From Clostridiaceae bacterium (GTDB lineage: Bacteria; Bacillota; Clostridia; Oscillospirales; Acutalibacteraceae), in assembly GCA_016290665.1 (NCBI GenBank), contig JAEEUW010000003.1, forward strand, positions 1-49,712: DNA of 49,712 bases, written 5' to 3'. A program made the translations under genes and the position numbers. Of the stretch, positions 7,973 through 16,355 are shown piece after piece (positions within the stretch are counted from its first letter, which is position 1; each line of letters begins with the position of its first letter). Below the pieces are notes generated by a model, which saw nothing but the letters and a program-made list of their open reading frames with translations, was not told the origin of the DNA and ran no database searches.

Positions 7973-8664
7973 CCCGCGGTCTGCGGCGCTTCGCGGAGCT
8001 CCGTCACGCGCAGCGTTTCGCCTTCCACGCGGAAGCCGACGTCAAACCCGGCGTAGCGCATATAATAGACGCGCTGCGGATCATCCTGATAGCCGGGCCG
8101 CGGATCGAGCGAAAGCGTCTGCAGCAGCGCGGCCCGCTTTTCCGGCGCAAGGCGGCAAAGCAGGGCGGGCTCGATTCTGACGTCCAGCGTGCCCTCGGTT
8201 TTGGCAAAGCCGCTTTCGGCCTGCGGAACCGCATCGGCATAGGGGAGGTAGGGCTTGACGTCGAGAATCGGCGTGCCGCTTGCAAGATCGGCGCCCGCCA
8301 CGTACAGGCACGGCGCGCCGTCCTCCGTTTTGCCGACGCCTTCCAGACGCACGCACGACAAGCCGATCGGGTTCGGCCGCACCGGGGAGCGCGACGCGAA
8401 CACGCCCACGCGGGTGTTGCCGCCCAGCTTCGGCGGGCGCACGGTGGGCGATTCCGCCTTCGGCGACAGCGAGCAGTGCCACAGCAGCCAGAGGTGGGAA
8501 TACCCCTCGATACCGCGCAGGTAGTCGGGGTTGCGGAACGCGGGCAAAAACACGACCTGCCCCCGTAGGTCGGCAGCCAGTCCGCTTTGGCGGGGCAGTC
8601 CGAACTTCAGGGGAAAATCGCAGGTATAGACGGCAACGGGCCGCAGCTCGATCGTTTCATCCAT
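7969..8664 (-). CDS. trmO: tRNA (N6-threonylcarbamoyladenosine37-N6)-methyltransferase TrmO
   Basis: 231 residues of the TrmO/TsaA (UPF0066, YaeB) family, which uses S-adenosylmethionine to methylate t6A37 in some tRNAs. Family signatures are FPLKFGLPRQSGLA near the start, the IEGYSHLWLLWHCS segment, and FASRSPVRPNPIGLSCVRL, the most conserved stretch. A C-terminal part (~130-231) with VKPYLPYADAV is the usual substrate-recognition extension. GGAGG lies just upstream of the ATG and a good promoter is at 8695-8723. It is a housekeeping gene on its own, unrelated to the neighbouring sugar genes. Confidence 0.9.
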   Translation of the reverse strand: MDETIELRPVAVYTCDFPLKFGLPRQSGLAADLRGQVVFLPAFRNPDYLRGIEGYSHLWLLWHCSLSPKAESPTVRPPKLGGNTRVGVFASRSPVRPNPIGLSCVRLEGVGKTEDGAPCLYVAGADLASGTPILDVKPYLPYADAVPQAESGFAKTEGTLDVRIEPALLCRLAPEKRAALLQTLSLDPRPGYQDDPQRVYYMRYAGFDVGFRVEGETLRVTELREAPQTAG

Positions 8665-8694
8665 GGCAAGGCCTCCAACGAATGCTCTGCAAGC

Positions 8695-8723
8695 ATTATA
8701 GCAGATTCCGCATGGGTTTGCAA
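8695..8723 (-). promoter_or_regulatory. trmO promoter
   Basis: Minus strand: TTGCAA (8718-8723), a 17-bp spacer, TATAAT (8695-8700). Its -35 box directly abuts the -35 box of the divergent GH31 promoter. Confidence 0.8.
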
Positions 8724-8752
8724 TTGACTTTTCGTTTCTTCTCTATTATAAT
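8724..8752 (+). promoter_or_regulatory. Promoter of the GH31-DUF4867-isomerase operon
   Basis: TTGACT (8724-8729), a 17-bp spacer, TATAAT (8747-8752): close to sigma-A consensus. It is back to back with the trmO promoter with no base between the two -35 boxes, so polymerase binding at one should interfere with the other. Confidence 0.85.
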
Positions 8753-8785
8753 AAAAAAGACAGCTTCTGTATGGAGGAAGATACG

Positions 8786-10813
8786 ATGATTACGTTTAAG
8801 CTCAAAGAAAAACGCTTTTCCGTCCGGCGAAACGGCAAAAAAATCTTTGCCGTCACCGAGGGCACCGCGATCGCGGAGGTCGCCAACATTGAGGCGAACT
8901 ATACCATGAGCCGCGGCAGCTTCGTTCTGAAGGAAAAAGTCATCGGCCGCCGGCCGCTGTTCGTGGTCGACATGCAGCTTTGCGACGGCGGCGCGCTGCT
9001 GGTGCTGGACGAGGGCAAGCTGAAGCTGGAGACGGAGCGCGACGGCACCCGGCTGAAGGTGACGCCGCTGGGCCTTTCCATGTATGACCGCCTCTGGCTG
9101 CGCGTGCCGGCCGAACGGGACGAAGCCGTCTACGGTACGGGCGAAACCTTCAGCGAGTTCAACCTGCGCGGCCACAAGAGCGACGTCTGGGTCAGCGAGC
9201 ATATCAACGCCGGGCAGATCGTGCGCAAGGTGGCGCAGATCGCGCTGCGCATCAAGCGCGACGATAAAAAGAAAAAGTTCGAATCCTATGCGTCCTACTA
9301 CGTGCAGCCGATGTTTCTGTCTTCGCGCAAATACTTCTTCCATTCCGAAGCGACCACGATTTCCCGCTTCGATTTTACGGCGGAAACCGAACACCGTCTG
9401 CAGGTCGACCCCTCCGCCGCGTTTTATTTCGGCTTCGGCGACACGTTTGAGGACGTGCTTTCCAACCTGACCGACCTGACCGGCCGCCAGCTTCCGCTGC
9501 CCGAATGGGTTCACAACGGCGAAATCCTCGGCGTGCAGGGCGGCACCGGGATCATGGATCAAAAGCTGCAGACCGCGCTGGACCACGACATGAAGGTGGC
9601 CGGCGTCTGGATCCAGGACTGGGAGGGCCGCCGCGTGACGGCGGTGGGCAAGCAGCTTTGCTGGAACTGGGTGTGGGACCGGGAGCTTTACCCGGACCTT
9701 GACAAGCGCATTGCTTCCTACGGCGAACAGGGCGTGAAGATTCTCGGCTACTGCAACACCTTCCTGGCGGTGGAAAAGCCGCTTTATCAGATCGCGGCCG
9801 AAAAGGGCTACTGCGTCAAGGACAAGAACGGCAACGACTATCTGGTCAAGATCACGACCTTCCCGGCCGCCATGGTCGACCTGACCAACCCCGACGCCTA
9901 CAACTGGATCAAGGAAGTCATCAAGGAAAACATGATCGGCTTCGGCCTGGCCGGCTGGATGGCCGACTTCGGCGAATATCTGCCCACCGACTGCGTGCTC
10001 CACAGCGGCGAGGACCCGTTTGTGGTCCACAACACCTGGCCCGCCCTTTGGGCAAAGGTGAACCGCGAAGCGATCCGCGAGACCGGCAACGAGGGCAAGA
10101 TCATGTTCTTCACCCGCGCGGGCTATACCGGCACGGGCAAGTATTCCACCATGATGTGGAACGGCGACAACCACGTCGACTTCTCCGTGGACCTCGGTCT
10201 GCCGTCGGTCATTCCCGCCATGCTGTCGCTGACCTGCTGCGGCTTCGGCCTGAGCCATTCCGACATCGGCGGCTATACGACCTTCTATAACCTCAAGCGC
10301 TCGGAACAGCTGTTCATGCGCTGGTGCGAAATGAACGCCTTTTCGCCGCTCCTGCGCGGCCACGAGGGGCTGAACCCCGACCTCAACGCCCAGTTCGACG
10401 CGAGCGAGACCGTTTTGCGTCACGGCAAATACATGAGCGCCATCCACGCGCAGCTCAAGGATTATCTGATGGCCGCGGAACGCTATAACAGCGAAACCGG
10501 CGTCGGTGTGGTGCGTCCGCTGTTCTTCTATTACGACGAGCCGCGCGCCTACAGCGAGATGCACGAATACCTGCTCGGCCGCGACATTCTGGTGGCTCCG
10601 GTAATCAAGCAGGACAGCTACAGCCGCGAGGTCTATCTGCCGGAGGACAGCTGGATCCACGCGCCCTCGGGCAAGGAATACCGCGGCGGCGTCTACACCG
10701 TGGAAGCCCCCATCGGGCAGATCCCCGTGTTCTACCGCAAGGACGCGGACGAGAGCGTCAAGGCCATGATGCGCTCGCTCGTGTTCCCGAAGCAGGAGGC
10801 GCTCTATGCTTGA
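8786..10813 (+). CDS. GH31 alpha-glycosidase, sulfoquinovosidase (YihQ)-like
   Basis: 675 residues. The first in-frame ATG (8771) overlaps the GGAGGAA ribosome site, so I start at 8786. Catalytic parts are nucleophile Asp394 (GWMADFGEYLP) and acid/base Asp461 (MMWNGD), spaced 67 residues. Long stretches (DLTNPDAYNWIKEVIKENM, HSDIGGYTT, KRSEQL) are those of the YihQ branch of GH31, which hydrolyses sulfoquinovosides. Using my recollection of the YihQ substrate residues Q262, Q288, R301, W304 and Y508, a constant offset of 11 gives Q251, Q277, Q290, W293 and Y497: all kept except the sulfonate-binding Arg, which is Gln. The substrate may therefore be sulfoquinovoside or a related 6-modified or neutral alpha-glucoside. 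No signal peptide, so cytoplasmic. It overlaps the DUF4867 gene by 8 bases. Confidence 0.9.
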   Translation: MITFKLKEKRFSVRRNGKKIFAVTEGTAIAEVANIEANYTMSRGSFVLKEKVIGRRPLFVVDMQLCDGGALLVLDEGKLKLETERDGTRLKVTPLGLSMYDRLWLRVPAERDEAVYGTGETFSEFNLRGHKSDVWVSEHINAGQIVRKVAQIALRIKRDDKKKKFESYASYYVQPMFLSSRKYFFHSEATTISRFDFTAETEHRLQVDPSAAFYFGFGDTFEDVLSNLTDLTGRQLPLPEWVHNGEILGVQGGTGIMDQKLQTALDHDMKVAGVWIQDWEGRRVTAVGKQLCWNWVWDRELYPDLDKRIASYGEQGVKILGYCNTFLAVEKPLYQIAAEKGYCVKDKNGNDYLVKITTFPAAMVDLTNPDAYNWIKEVIKENMIGFGLAGWMADFGEYLPTDCVLHSGEDPFVVHNTWPALWAKVNREAIRETGNEGKIMFFTRAGYTGTGKYSTMMWNGDNHVDFSVDLGLPSVIPAMLSLTCCGFGLSHSDIGGYTTFYNLKRSEQLFMRWCEMNAFSPLLRGHEGLNPDLNAQFDASETVLRHGKYMSAIHAQLKDYLMAAERYNSETGVGVVRPLFFYYDEPRAYSEMHEYLLGRDILVAPVIKQDSYSREVYLPEDSWIHAPSGKEYRGGVYTVEAPIGQIPVFYRKDADESVKAMMRSLVFPKQEALYA

Positions 10814-11471
10814 ACGACTGAACCGCGTCAACGACGTGACGATTCACAGCGTCTTTGACGCAGCATTCCGCACCTTCGGGAACGTGCTGACCGGCTTTGA
10901 TTTTTCGCCGCTGTGCCGCTATCTGGAAACCGAAACGCCGATTCCGGCGCAGGGGAATGTCTACGTTGCGTCCGATCCGGCCATGGAAGCGCTTCCGATC
11001 TGCAGCGAAGTGCAGACCGCCGTCTATGGCAATATGCCGATCCAGATCGGCTACTGCAACGGCAGGAACACGACTTACAACGGCTTCGAATACCACAAGG
11101 GCTCCGAGATCAACGTGGCCGCAACCGATCTGATGCTGGTGCTCGGCCACACGTGGCAGATCAAAGACAACTGCTTCACCGTCGGCGACGAGACCGTGTT
11201 CTTCGTGCCGAAGGGCACGGCGATCGAGCTGTATGGGACCACGCTGCACCTGTCGCCCTGCCGGGTGACGGACGACGGCTTCCGCGCCGTGGTGATTCTG
11301 CCGCGCGGAACCAACACCCCGCTGGAAACAAGGCCAGCGAACCCGACCGGCGAAGCGCGGCTGCTGCTGCAAAAAAACAAGTGGGTGCTTTCGCACCCCG
11401 AACGCGAACCGCTGATGAAGCAGGGGGCCTTCCCCGGCCTAATCGGCGAAAACAAAGAATTGCACTATTAA
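10806..11471 (+). CDS. DUF4867 family protein
   Basis: 221 residues that I recognise as DUF4867, a Firmicutes family without an assigned reaction. Characteristic stretches are QIGYCNGRNTTYNGFEYHKGSE, here shortened to IGYCNGRN and FEYHKGSEINVAATD, then LMLVLG and FVPKGTAIELY; the strand pattern suggests a cupin-like beta-barrel, with His/Glu residues that could hold a metal. It starts 8 bases inside the end of the GH31 gene and is followed 15 bases later by the isomerase-like gene, so the three are translationally coupled and probably act on the same sugar. I recall DUF4867 genes occurring in sulfoquinovose clusters of gut Firmicutes, but I cannot verify that here. A sugar mutarotase/isomerase-type role is a guess. 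Confidence 0.75.
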   Translation: MLERLNRVNDVTIHSVFDAAFRTFGNVLTGFDFSPLCRYLETETPIPAQGNVYVASDPAMEALPICSEVQTAVYGNMPIQIGYCNGRNTTYNGFEYHKGSEINVAATDLMLVLGHTWQIKDNCFTVGDETVFFVPKGTAIELYGTTLHLSPCRVTDDGFRAVVILPRGTNTPLETRPANPTGEARLLLQKNKWVLSHPEREPLMKQGAFPGLIGENKELHY

Positions 11472-11486
11472 AGGAGAAGGAACAAC

Positions 11487-12821
11487 ATGTCTTTCCAATT
11501 TGCCTATATCCCCATCGGCGTGCCGACCTTCCATCTGGAATCGGCGCAAAAAGCCTTTGACGATTCCGTGTCTCTGCTGCAAAAGATCGACCCGTCGGTC
11601 AAAGTGCCCGACGAAATGCTGCTTTCGCTGCCGAAGCTCGGCGCGTTTCTCGACACGCTTTCGCCCGATTTCGTGATCGTGCAGAACGTCACGTTCGCCA
11701 ACGCCGCCTATATGAGCGAGGTGCTGCGCCGCTTCTCCTGCCCCGTGCTGCTTTGGACGCTGCGCGAGCCCGTGATCGACGGCGGCCGTCTGCGTCTCAA
11801 TTCGCTGACCGGCGCCTATTCCGCCGCCAACGTCATGCGCGCCTGCGGCAGACGCTTTGCCTATGTGTTCGGCGCGCCCGCGGAAGAGAGCGTGCAGCGC
11901 AGAATCGCCGCCGCCGTTGCCGCGGCCAGACTCAAAAAGCAGCTGCGGTCGCTCAATTTGCTGCAGATCGGCCACACGCCCGAGGGCTTCGGCTTCGGCC
12001 GCGGGCTGGACGCGGAGCTGCTTTCGCTGTTCGGCGTGAACCTCAAATCGATCGAAGCGCGCGAGCTGATCGGCAGGGCGAAGACCTACGGCGACGACGA
12101 GATCCAGAGCTATCTTGACAACGCCCGTGCGCGCATCGTCGGGCTGGACAAGACCCCGGAAAAGAACAAGCTTGACTTCGCGCGGCTCTATAAGGCCTAT
12201 GACAGCTATGTGAAGGAAAACGGCATCGGCGCGGTCTCCAGCCGCTGCTGGCCCGATTTCTTCGTGGATTTCGGCACCCCGGTCTGCGCGGTGCTCGCCA
12301 TGCTCGGCGACAACGGCGTGCCCGCCTCGTGCGAAGCGGACGCCTACGGCGCACTGTCGATGTATATCGGCCAGATGCTGACCGGCAAGCCGACCTTCTT
12401 CGGCGATCCCGTGTCGCTGGACGAGGGCGAAAACACCGTTACGTTCTGGCACTGCGGCACGGCGGCCTGCTCGCTGGCGCGCGAGGACACCGGCGCGGTC
12501 TGCGACGTCCACTGCAACCGCAGAATCGGCCCCACGCTCGACTTCGGCTGCAAGGCCGCCCCGGCGGTCACGGTGTTCCGCATCGGCCGCGAGCCCGACG
12601 GCAGCTGCCGCTTCTTCGTCTGCGGGGGCGAAGCGCTCGACAAGCCCAAGCAGTTCAACGGCACGTCCATCGTGGTGAAAACCGAGGGCAGCAGCCGGGC
12701 GGTCGTGGAGCGCTCGGTCAAAAACGGCTGGGAGCCGCATTTTGTCGTGGCCATGGCCGACATCCGGGAAGAACTGCTCGCGCTGGCGAATATGCTTGAT
12801 ATTCCGGTTGAAGCTTACTGA
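11487..12821 (+). CDS. L-fucose/L-arabinose isomerase-like protein
   Basis: 444 residues of the FucI/AraA-like superfamily of metal-dependent aldose-ketose isomerases. The N-terminal half is alpha/beta (PDFVIVQNVTFANAAYM, LLWTLREP). The C-terminal half holds the metal-site pattern: SSRCWPDFF, then GVPASCEADAYGALSM with the Glu/Asp ligands, and FWHCGTAACSLA with the His ligand. It is shorter than true FucI (about 590) or AraA (about 500), matching the shorter 'fucose isomerase-like' group of unassigned specificity. AGGAGAAGG precedes the ATG. As third gene after GH31 and DUF4867 it most likely converts the aldose released by the GH31 enzyme to a ketose; which sugar is not known. A terminator follows at 12844. 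Confidence 0.85.
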   Translation: MSFQFAYIPIGVPTFHLESAQKAFDDSVSLLQKIDPSVKVPDEMLLSLPKLGAFLDTLSPDFVIVQNVTFANAAYMSEVLRRFSCPVLLWTLREPVIDGGRLRLNSLTGAYSAANVMRACGRRFAYVFGAPAEESVQRRIAAAVAAARLKKQLRSLNLLQIGHTPEGFGFGRGLDAELLSLFGVNLKSIEARELIGRAKTYGDDEIQSYLDNARARIVGLDKTPEKNKLDFARLYKAYDSYVKENGIGAVSSRCWPDFFVDFGTPVCAVLAMLGDNGVPASCEADAYGALSMYIGQMLTGKPTFFGDPVSLDEGENTVTFWHCGTAACSLAREDTGAVCDVHCNRRIGPTLDFGCKAAPAVTVFRIGREPDGSCRFFVCGGEALDKPKQFNGTSIVVKTEGSSRAVVERSVKNGWEPHFVVAMADIREELLALANMLDIPVEAY

Positions 12822-12843
12822 TAATGGAATCAGGATAAGAGGA

Positions 12844-12880
12844 AAAGGCACCCGCAGCGGGTGCCTTTCATTTTGTTTTT
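12844..12880. terminator. Terminator between the convergent isomerase-like and GH3 genes
   Basis: AAAGGCACCC/GGGTGCCTTT (10 bp) around a GCAGC loop, with a T-rich run downstream on the plus strand and a shorter T run on the minus strand. It probably serves both genes. Confidence 0.85.
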
Positions 12881-12891
12881 TGCGGATTGGT

Positions 12892-15333
12892 TCAGATTGC
12901 CTTGAGCAGCGCGGGCAGCTTGGCGATGGCCGACGGGATGCCCTTGAGCAGCTTGCCCAGGCCCTTGGCCGAGGATCTGTCGTCGTTGAGGATATCCAGC
13001 AGGCCTTGCGCCATCTCTTCCGAGAAGACGCCCATCGACATCGCGATGAAGTTGCGGATCGGAATCTGCAGCGCCATGGCGGCGATCATTTTGCCGTCGC
13101 CGTTTTCGGCGGAGCCGAACTTGCTCATCGCGCCCGAGATCAGCTTGCAGATGCGGCCGCCCCACTTGGTGTCCATCGCGTCGTGCAGGCAGCAGTAGAT
13201 ATCGATCGGCTTGCCCGGCTCGCGTTCGTTGGCGGGCAGGGGGCCGTAGAGCGCGGCGAAATCGGCGCGGCTGATGTTGGCCACGTCGTTGTAATACGCC
13301 GGGGCGCTCTCGCGGTAGTCGGGAATCTCAACCGGCTCGGCCTTGACGGTGACCGTGCCCTGCAGCTTGACGTCGCGGGACGACGCGCCGACGCGGATGT
13401 CGAACTTGCCGCTTTCCACGCACCAGTCGTTGGTGTTGACGTTGAAGAACGCGAACGCGCGCTTGTCGAGCGTGAGGGTGATTTCCTTGCTTTCGCCCGG
13501 CTCCAGCCAGACCTTCCGGAAGCCCTTGAGCTCCTGCGCCGGGCGGAAGATGGTGCTTTCCAGATCGGCAACATAGAGCTGCGCGACCTCGGCGCCGGCG
13601 CGGTCGCCGGTGTTGGTCACCTTGAAGCTGACCGTCAGCGTGTCGGTGTCCTTCAGCGTCTTTTTGGAAAGCTTCAGATCGCTGTATTCGAACGTCGTAT
13701 AGGAAAGGCCGAAGCCGAACGGGAAGAGGACGTCCTTCTTTGCGGCGTCGTAATAGCGGTAGCCGAGATAGACCGATTCTCTGTGTTCGCTCGTGACCGG
13801 GCCGCCGGGATAGTTGCCGTAGGTCGGGTTCTCCTTGAACGACAGGGGATAGGTCTCGGTCGTTTTGCCGCTGGGGTTCACTTCGCCCAGCAAAATGCGC
13901 GCCACGGCCGCGCCGCCCGCCTCGCCGCCGAGGGCCGAATTGAGCAGACCTTTGACTTCGCCGATCCACGGCATCTCGACCACGCTGCCGCCCGCGAGCA
14001 CCACCACGGTGTTCGGGTTGGCCTTGGCCACTTCCAGAATCAGCGTGTTGTGGCAGTTCGGCATACGGATGTCCTCGCGGTCATAGCCTTCGCCCTCGAA
14101 TTCTTCGGTGAGGCCGGCGAATACCACGGCGACGTCCGCGGCCTTCGCCTGGCGCACCGCCTCGGCCAGCAGCGCGTCGTCCACAACGTCCTTGCCCTTG
14201 TCGTAGCCCTTGGCATAGGTGAAGTCGGCGCCGCGTTTGCCGAGCTCCCAATAGGCGTTGTCAATCTTGAACGGGTTGACGACAGAGGAGCCGGCGCCCT
14301 GATAGCGCGGGAACTTGGCCATCTCGCCGATCACGGCGATCTTCTGGCCCTTTTTGAGCGGCAGGATGTTGTCGTCGTTCTTGAGCAGCTGCATCGACTG
14401 CTCGGCCACCTCCTGCGCCAGCGCGTGGTGCGCGGCCTGGTCGAAGCTGTGCTCCTGTTCCAGCTGCGGTTTGCTCTTCATGATCAGCGCGACCACGTTG
14501 TCCACCGCGGCATCCAGCACGTCCATCGGCAGCTCGCCGCTCTCCACGGCGGCCAGAATCTTCTTTTCGTTATAGGCGCCGCTGGAGGGCATTTCCAGAT
14601 CAGTGCCGGCCTTGAGACCGGGCACGCGATCCACCGAGGCACCCCAGTCGGTGACGAACAGGCCGTCGAAGCCCCATTCGCCGCGGGCGATTTCCTGCTG
14701 CAGATGGACCTGCTCGGAGCCGTAAAGGCCGTTGACCCGGTTGTAGCAGTTCATGATCGTCCAGGGCTTGCTCTCCTTCACGGCGATCTCGAACGCGGTC
14801 AGATAGAGCTCGCGCAGCGCGCGCTCGTCCACGATCTCATCCACGACCATGCGGAACGCCTCCTGGCTGTTGCAGGCAAAGTGCTTGAGCGAAGCGCCCA
14901 CGCCCATGCTCTGCACGCCGTTGATCCAGGCGGCGGCGCATTTGCCGGACAGATAGGGGTCTTCCGAAAAATACTCGAAGTTTCTGCCGCAGGTGGGGGC
15001 GCGCTTGATGTTGGTGCCCGGGCCGAGGAGGACGGAGACCTTCTCTTTGAGACATTCTTCGCCCAGCGCCTTGCCCTCGCGCACGATCAGGTCGGGATCC
15101 CACGAGCAGCCGAGGGTGGCGGAGTTGGGGAACGCGGTTGCGGGATAGGAGTTGCCGAGCCCCACGCCGTCGGCGTTGGGGTTTTGTTTGCGCAGACCGT
15201 TGGGGCCGTCGGTGACCATGATCTGCGGCAGGCCGAGCGCTTCGTCCGCTTCCAGATGCCAATAGTCGGCGCCGGAAACGAATCTGGCTTTCTGGGCGAG
15301 TGTCAGCTTCTCAACGATTTCGGGATATTTCAT
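12892..15333 (-). CDS. GH3 beta-glucosidase
   Basis: 813 residues. Order: GH3 N-terminal barrel (TDGPNGLRKQ ~41-50, GPGTNIKRAP ~104-113, GRNFEYFSEDP ~116-125, KHFACN ~150-155), nucleophile Asp229 in FVTDWG, the C-terminal alpha/beta sandwich (~300-550; GEGYDRE region with the acid/base Glu likely here), an FnIII-like domain (GFGLSYTTFEYSDL, VTNTGDRAGAEVAQLY, PGESKEITL), and a ~130-residue C-terminal extension typical of clostridial cytoplasmic GH3 enzymes. No signal peptide. I start at 15333 because AAAAAGGAG is 9 bases upstream of it. It would cleave terminal beta-glucosides after cello- or gentio-oligosaccharide uptake. The divergent AraC gene is the likely regulator. Confidence 0.92.
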   Translation of the reverse strand: MKYPEIVEKLTLAQKARFVSGADYWHLEADEALGLPQIMVTDGPNGLRKQNPNADGVGLGNSYPATAFPNSATLGCSWDPDLIVREGKALGEECLKEKVSVLLGPGTNIKRAPTCGRNFEYFSEDPYLSGKCAAAWINGVQSMGVGASLKHFACNSQEAFRMVVDEIVDERALRELYLTAFEIAVKESKPWTIMNCYNRVNGLYGSEQVHLQQEIARGEWGFDGLFVTDWGASVDRVPGLKAGTDLEMPSSGAYNEKKILAAVESGELPMDVLDAAVDNVVALIMKSKPQLEQEHSFDQAAHHALAQEVAEQSMQLLKNDDNILPLKKGQKIAVIGEMAKFPRYQGAGSSVVNPFKIDNAYWELGKRGADFTYAKGYDKGKDVVDDALLAEAVRQAKAADVAVVFAGLTEEFEGEGYDREDIRMPNCHNTLILEVAKANPNTVVVLAGGSVVEMPWIGEVKGLLNSALGGEAGGAAVARILLGEVNPSGKTTETYPLSFKENPTYGNYPGGPVTSEHRESVYLGYRYYDAAKKDVLFPFGFGLSYTTFEYSDLKLSKKTLKDTDTLTVSFKVTNTGDRAGAEVAQLYVADLESTIFRPAQELKGFRKVWLEPGESKEITLTLDKRAFAFFNVNTNDWCVESGKFDIRVGASSRDVKLQGTVTVKAEPVEIPDYRESAPAYYNDVANISRADFAALYGPLPANEREPGKPIDIYCCLHDAMDTKWGGRICKLISGAMSKFGSAENGDGKMIAAMALQIPIRNFIAMSMGVFSEEMAQGLLDILNDDRSSAKGLGKLLKGIPSAIAKLPALLKAI

Positions 15334-15424
15334 GTGCATTCTCCTTTTTATCGGCACAAGATCAGCCGTTTCTTTCTATTCTCTATTTTAGCCGCTGAAC
15401 CGAAAATATTATATAATAATTCCG

Positions 15425-15438
15425 TGATAAATGATAAA
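15425..15438. promoter_or_regulatory. Possible AraC operator: tandem TGATAAA
   Basis: Two immediately adjacent copies of TGATAAA, six bases before the -35 box of the AraC promoter and inside the AT-rich GH3/AraC intergenic stretch. The site fits a half-site array for the divergent pair but binding is only inferred. Confidence 0.35.
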
Positions 15439-15444
15439 ATAAAG

Positions 15445-15473
15445 TTGTATTTTTATGAAAAACGTGCTATACT
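15445..15473 (+). promoter_or_regulatory. Promoter of the AraC-family gene
   Basis: TTGTAT (15445-15450), a 17-bp spacer, TATACT (15468-15473), 21 bases before the ATG. Confidence 0.75.
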
Positions 15474-15494
15474 GCGCATAATGGGGGTGCAGCC

Positions 15495-16262
15495 ATGAAA
15501 AAGGAAGAACCGGCCGCAATTGCGGTGCTGGAAGACAGCGACCTGTTTTTGCAGCGCGAGAGCGGGCAGACCCACACGCCCTATGAGACCGAGCAGCTGT
15601 TTTACAGCTGCATCCGCGCCGGGGACGTGGAACGGGTCGGCGTGCTGATGCGCACGCTTTTGCAGCAGACCGTTGTGGCGGGCAGACTATCGAACGACCC
15701 GCTGCGGCAGATGCAGTATTGGGCGGTCTGCTGCGTCACGCTGGCCACGCGCTGCGCCATTCAGGGCGGGCTGGACGAAACGACCGCCTTCAACCGTTCG
15801 GACGAAAGCATTCTGCAGATCGACCGGATGCGCGACCCGCAGGAGATTCTGCGGTTTTTGCAGTCGCTTTGTCTGCAGATCACGGCGCTGGTGCGCGACA
15901 GCAGAATCGGCCGCGACGCGCCGCAGGCAGTGCGCAAATGTCTGCATCGGATCCAGACCGACCTGCACGGCCGCCTGACCGCCGAAACGCTGGCCGCGGA
16001 CTGCGCGCTGTCGCCCGATTATCTTTGCGCGCTGTTCAAAAAGCACGTCGGCGTGCCGCTGAGCATCTACATCCGCTCGCAGCGCCTGCAGGCTGCCCGC
16101 GACCTGCTGCGGACCGGCAAGAGCCTTTCCGAGATTGCCTATGACCTCGGCTTCTGCTCCGAAAGCTATTTCATCCGCTGCTTCCGCGAAGCGTTCGGCG
16201 AAACGCCGCGCCGCTTCCGCGAGCGGCCGGAGCCGCTGTTTGAAAGCGAAAAAACGCCCTGA
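15495..16262 (+). CDS. AraC family transcriptional regulator
   Basis: 255 residues. Residues ~150-250 form the AraC double helix-turn-helix: LTAETLAADCALSPDYLCALFKK (first HTH), SIYIRSQRLQAARDLL linker helix, and LSEIAYDLGFCSESYFIRCFREAFG with TPRRFR (second HTH). The N-terminal ~140 residues are helical and lack an obvious cupin; they resemble the sensor region of YesN-like regulators (YETEQLFYSCIRAGDVERV). It is divergent from the GH3 gene across 161 bases, so autoregulation and control of beta-glucosidase expression in response to a sugar is likely. The ribosome site (GGGGGTG) is mediocre. Ligand unknown. Confidence 0.88.
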   Translation: MKKEEPAAIAVLEDSDLFLQRESGQTHTPYETEQLFYSCIRAGDVERVGVLMRTLLQQTVVAGRLSNDPLRQMQYWAVCCVTLATRCAIQGGLDETTAFNRSDESILQIDRMRDPQEILRFLQSLCLQITALVRDSRIGRDAPQAVRKCLHRIQTDLHGRLTAETLAADCALSPDYLCALFKKHVGVPLSIYIRSQRLQAARDLLRTGKSLSEIAYDLGFCSESYFIRCFREAFGETPRRFRERPEPLFESEKTP

Positions 16263-16288
16263 ATTTTACACGTTCGTGCAGAGAGTGC

Positions 16289-16317
16289 TTGACAAGCGCT
16301 TTTCCTTGTGATATAAT
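16289..16317 (+). promoter_or_regulatory. Promoter of the Crp/Fnr-ABC operon
   Basis: Consensus TTGACA (16289-16294), a 17-bp spacer, and TATAAT (16312-16317): one of the strongest predicted promoters in the window. Confidence 0.9.
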
Positions 16318-16355
16318 CTGTTTGTTCCAAATGAGACAAAAAGAAGGGAGCTCCT

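Noticed and set aside
8786-10813. Calling the GH31 gene a confirmed sulfoquinovosidase (yihQ)
   Set aside because: The sulfonate-contact Arg is Gln by the best alignment I can make, and no downstream sulfoglycolysis enzyme is present, so only 'YihQ-like' is justified.
12742-15498. A 918-codon open frame on the plus strand opposite the GH3 gene
   Set aside because: It mirrors the GC-rich GH3 coding strand, has no family motifs and no ribosome site. Its His/Arg/Val/Ala-rich translation is typical of antisense shadows.
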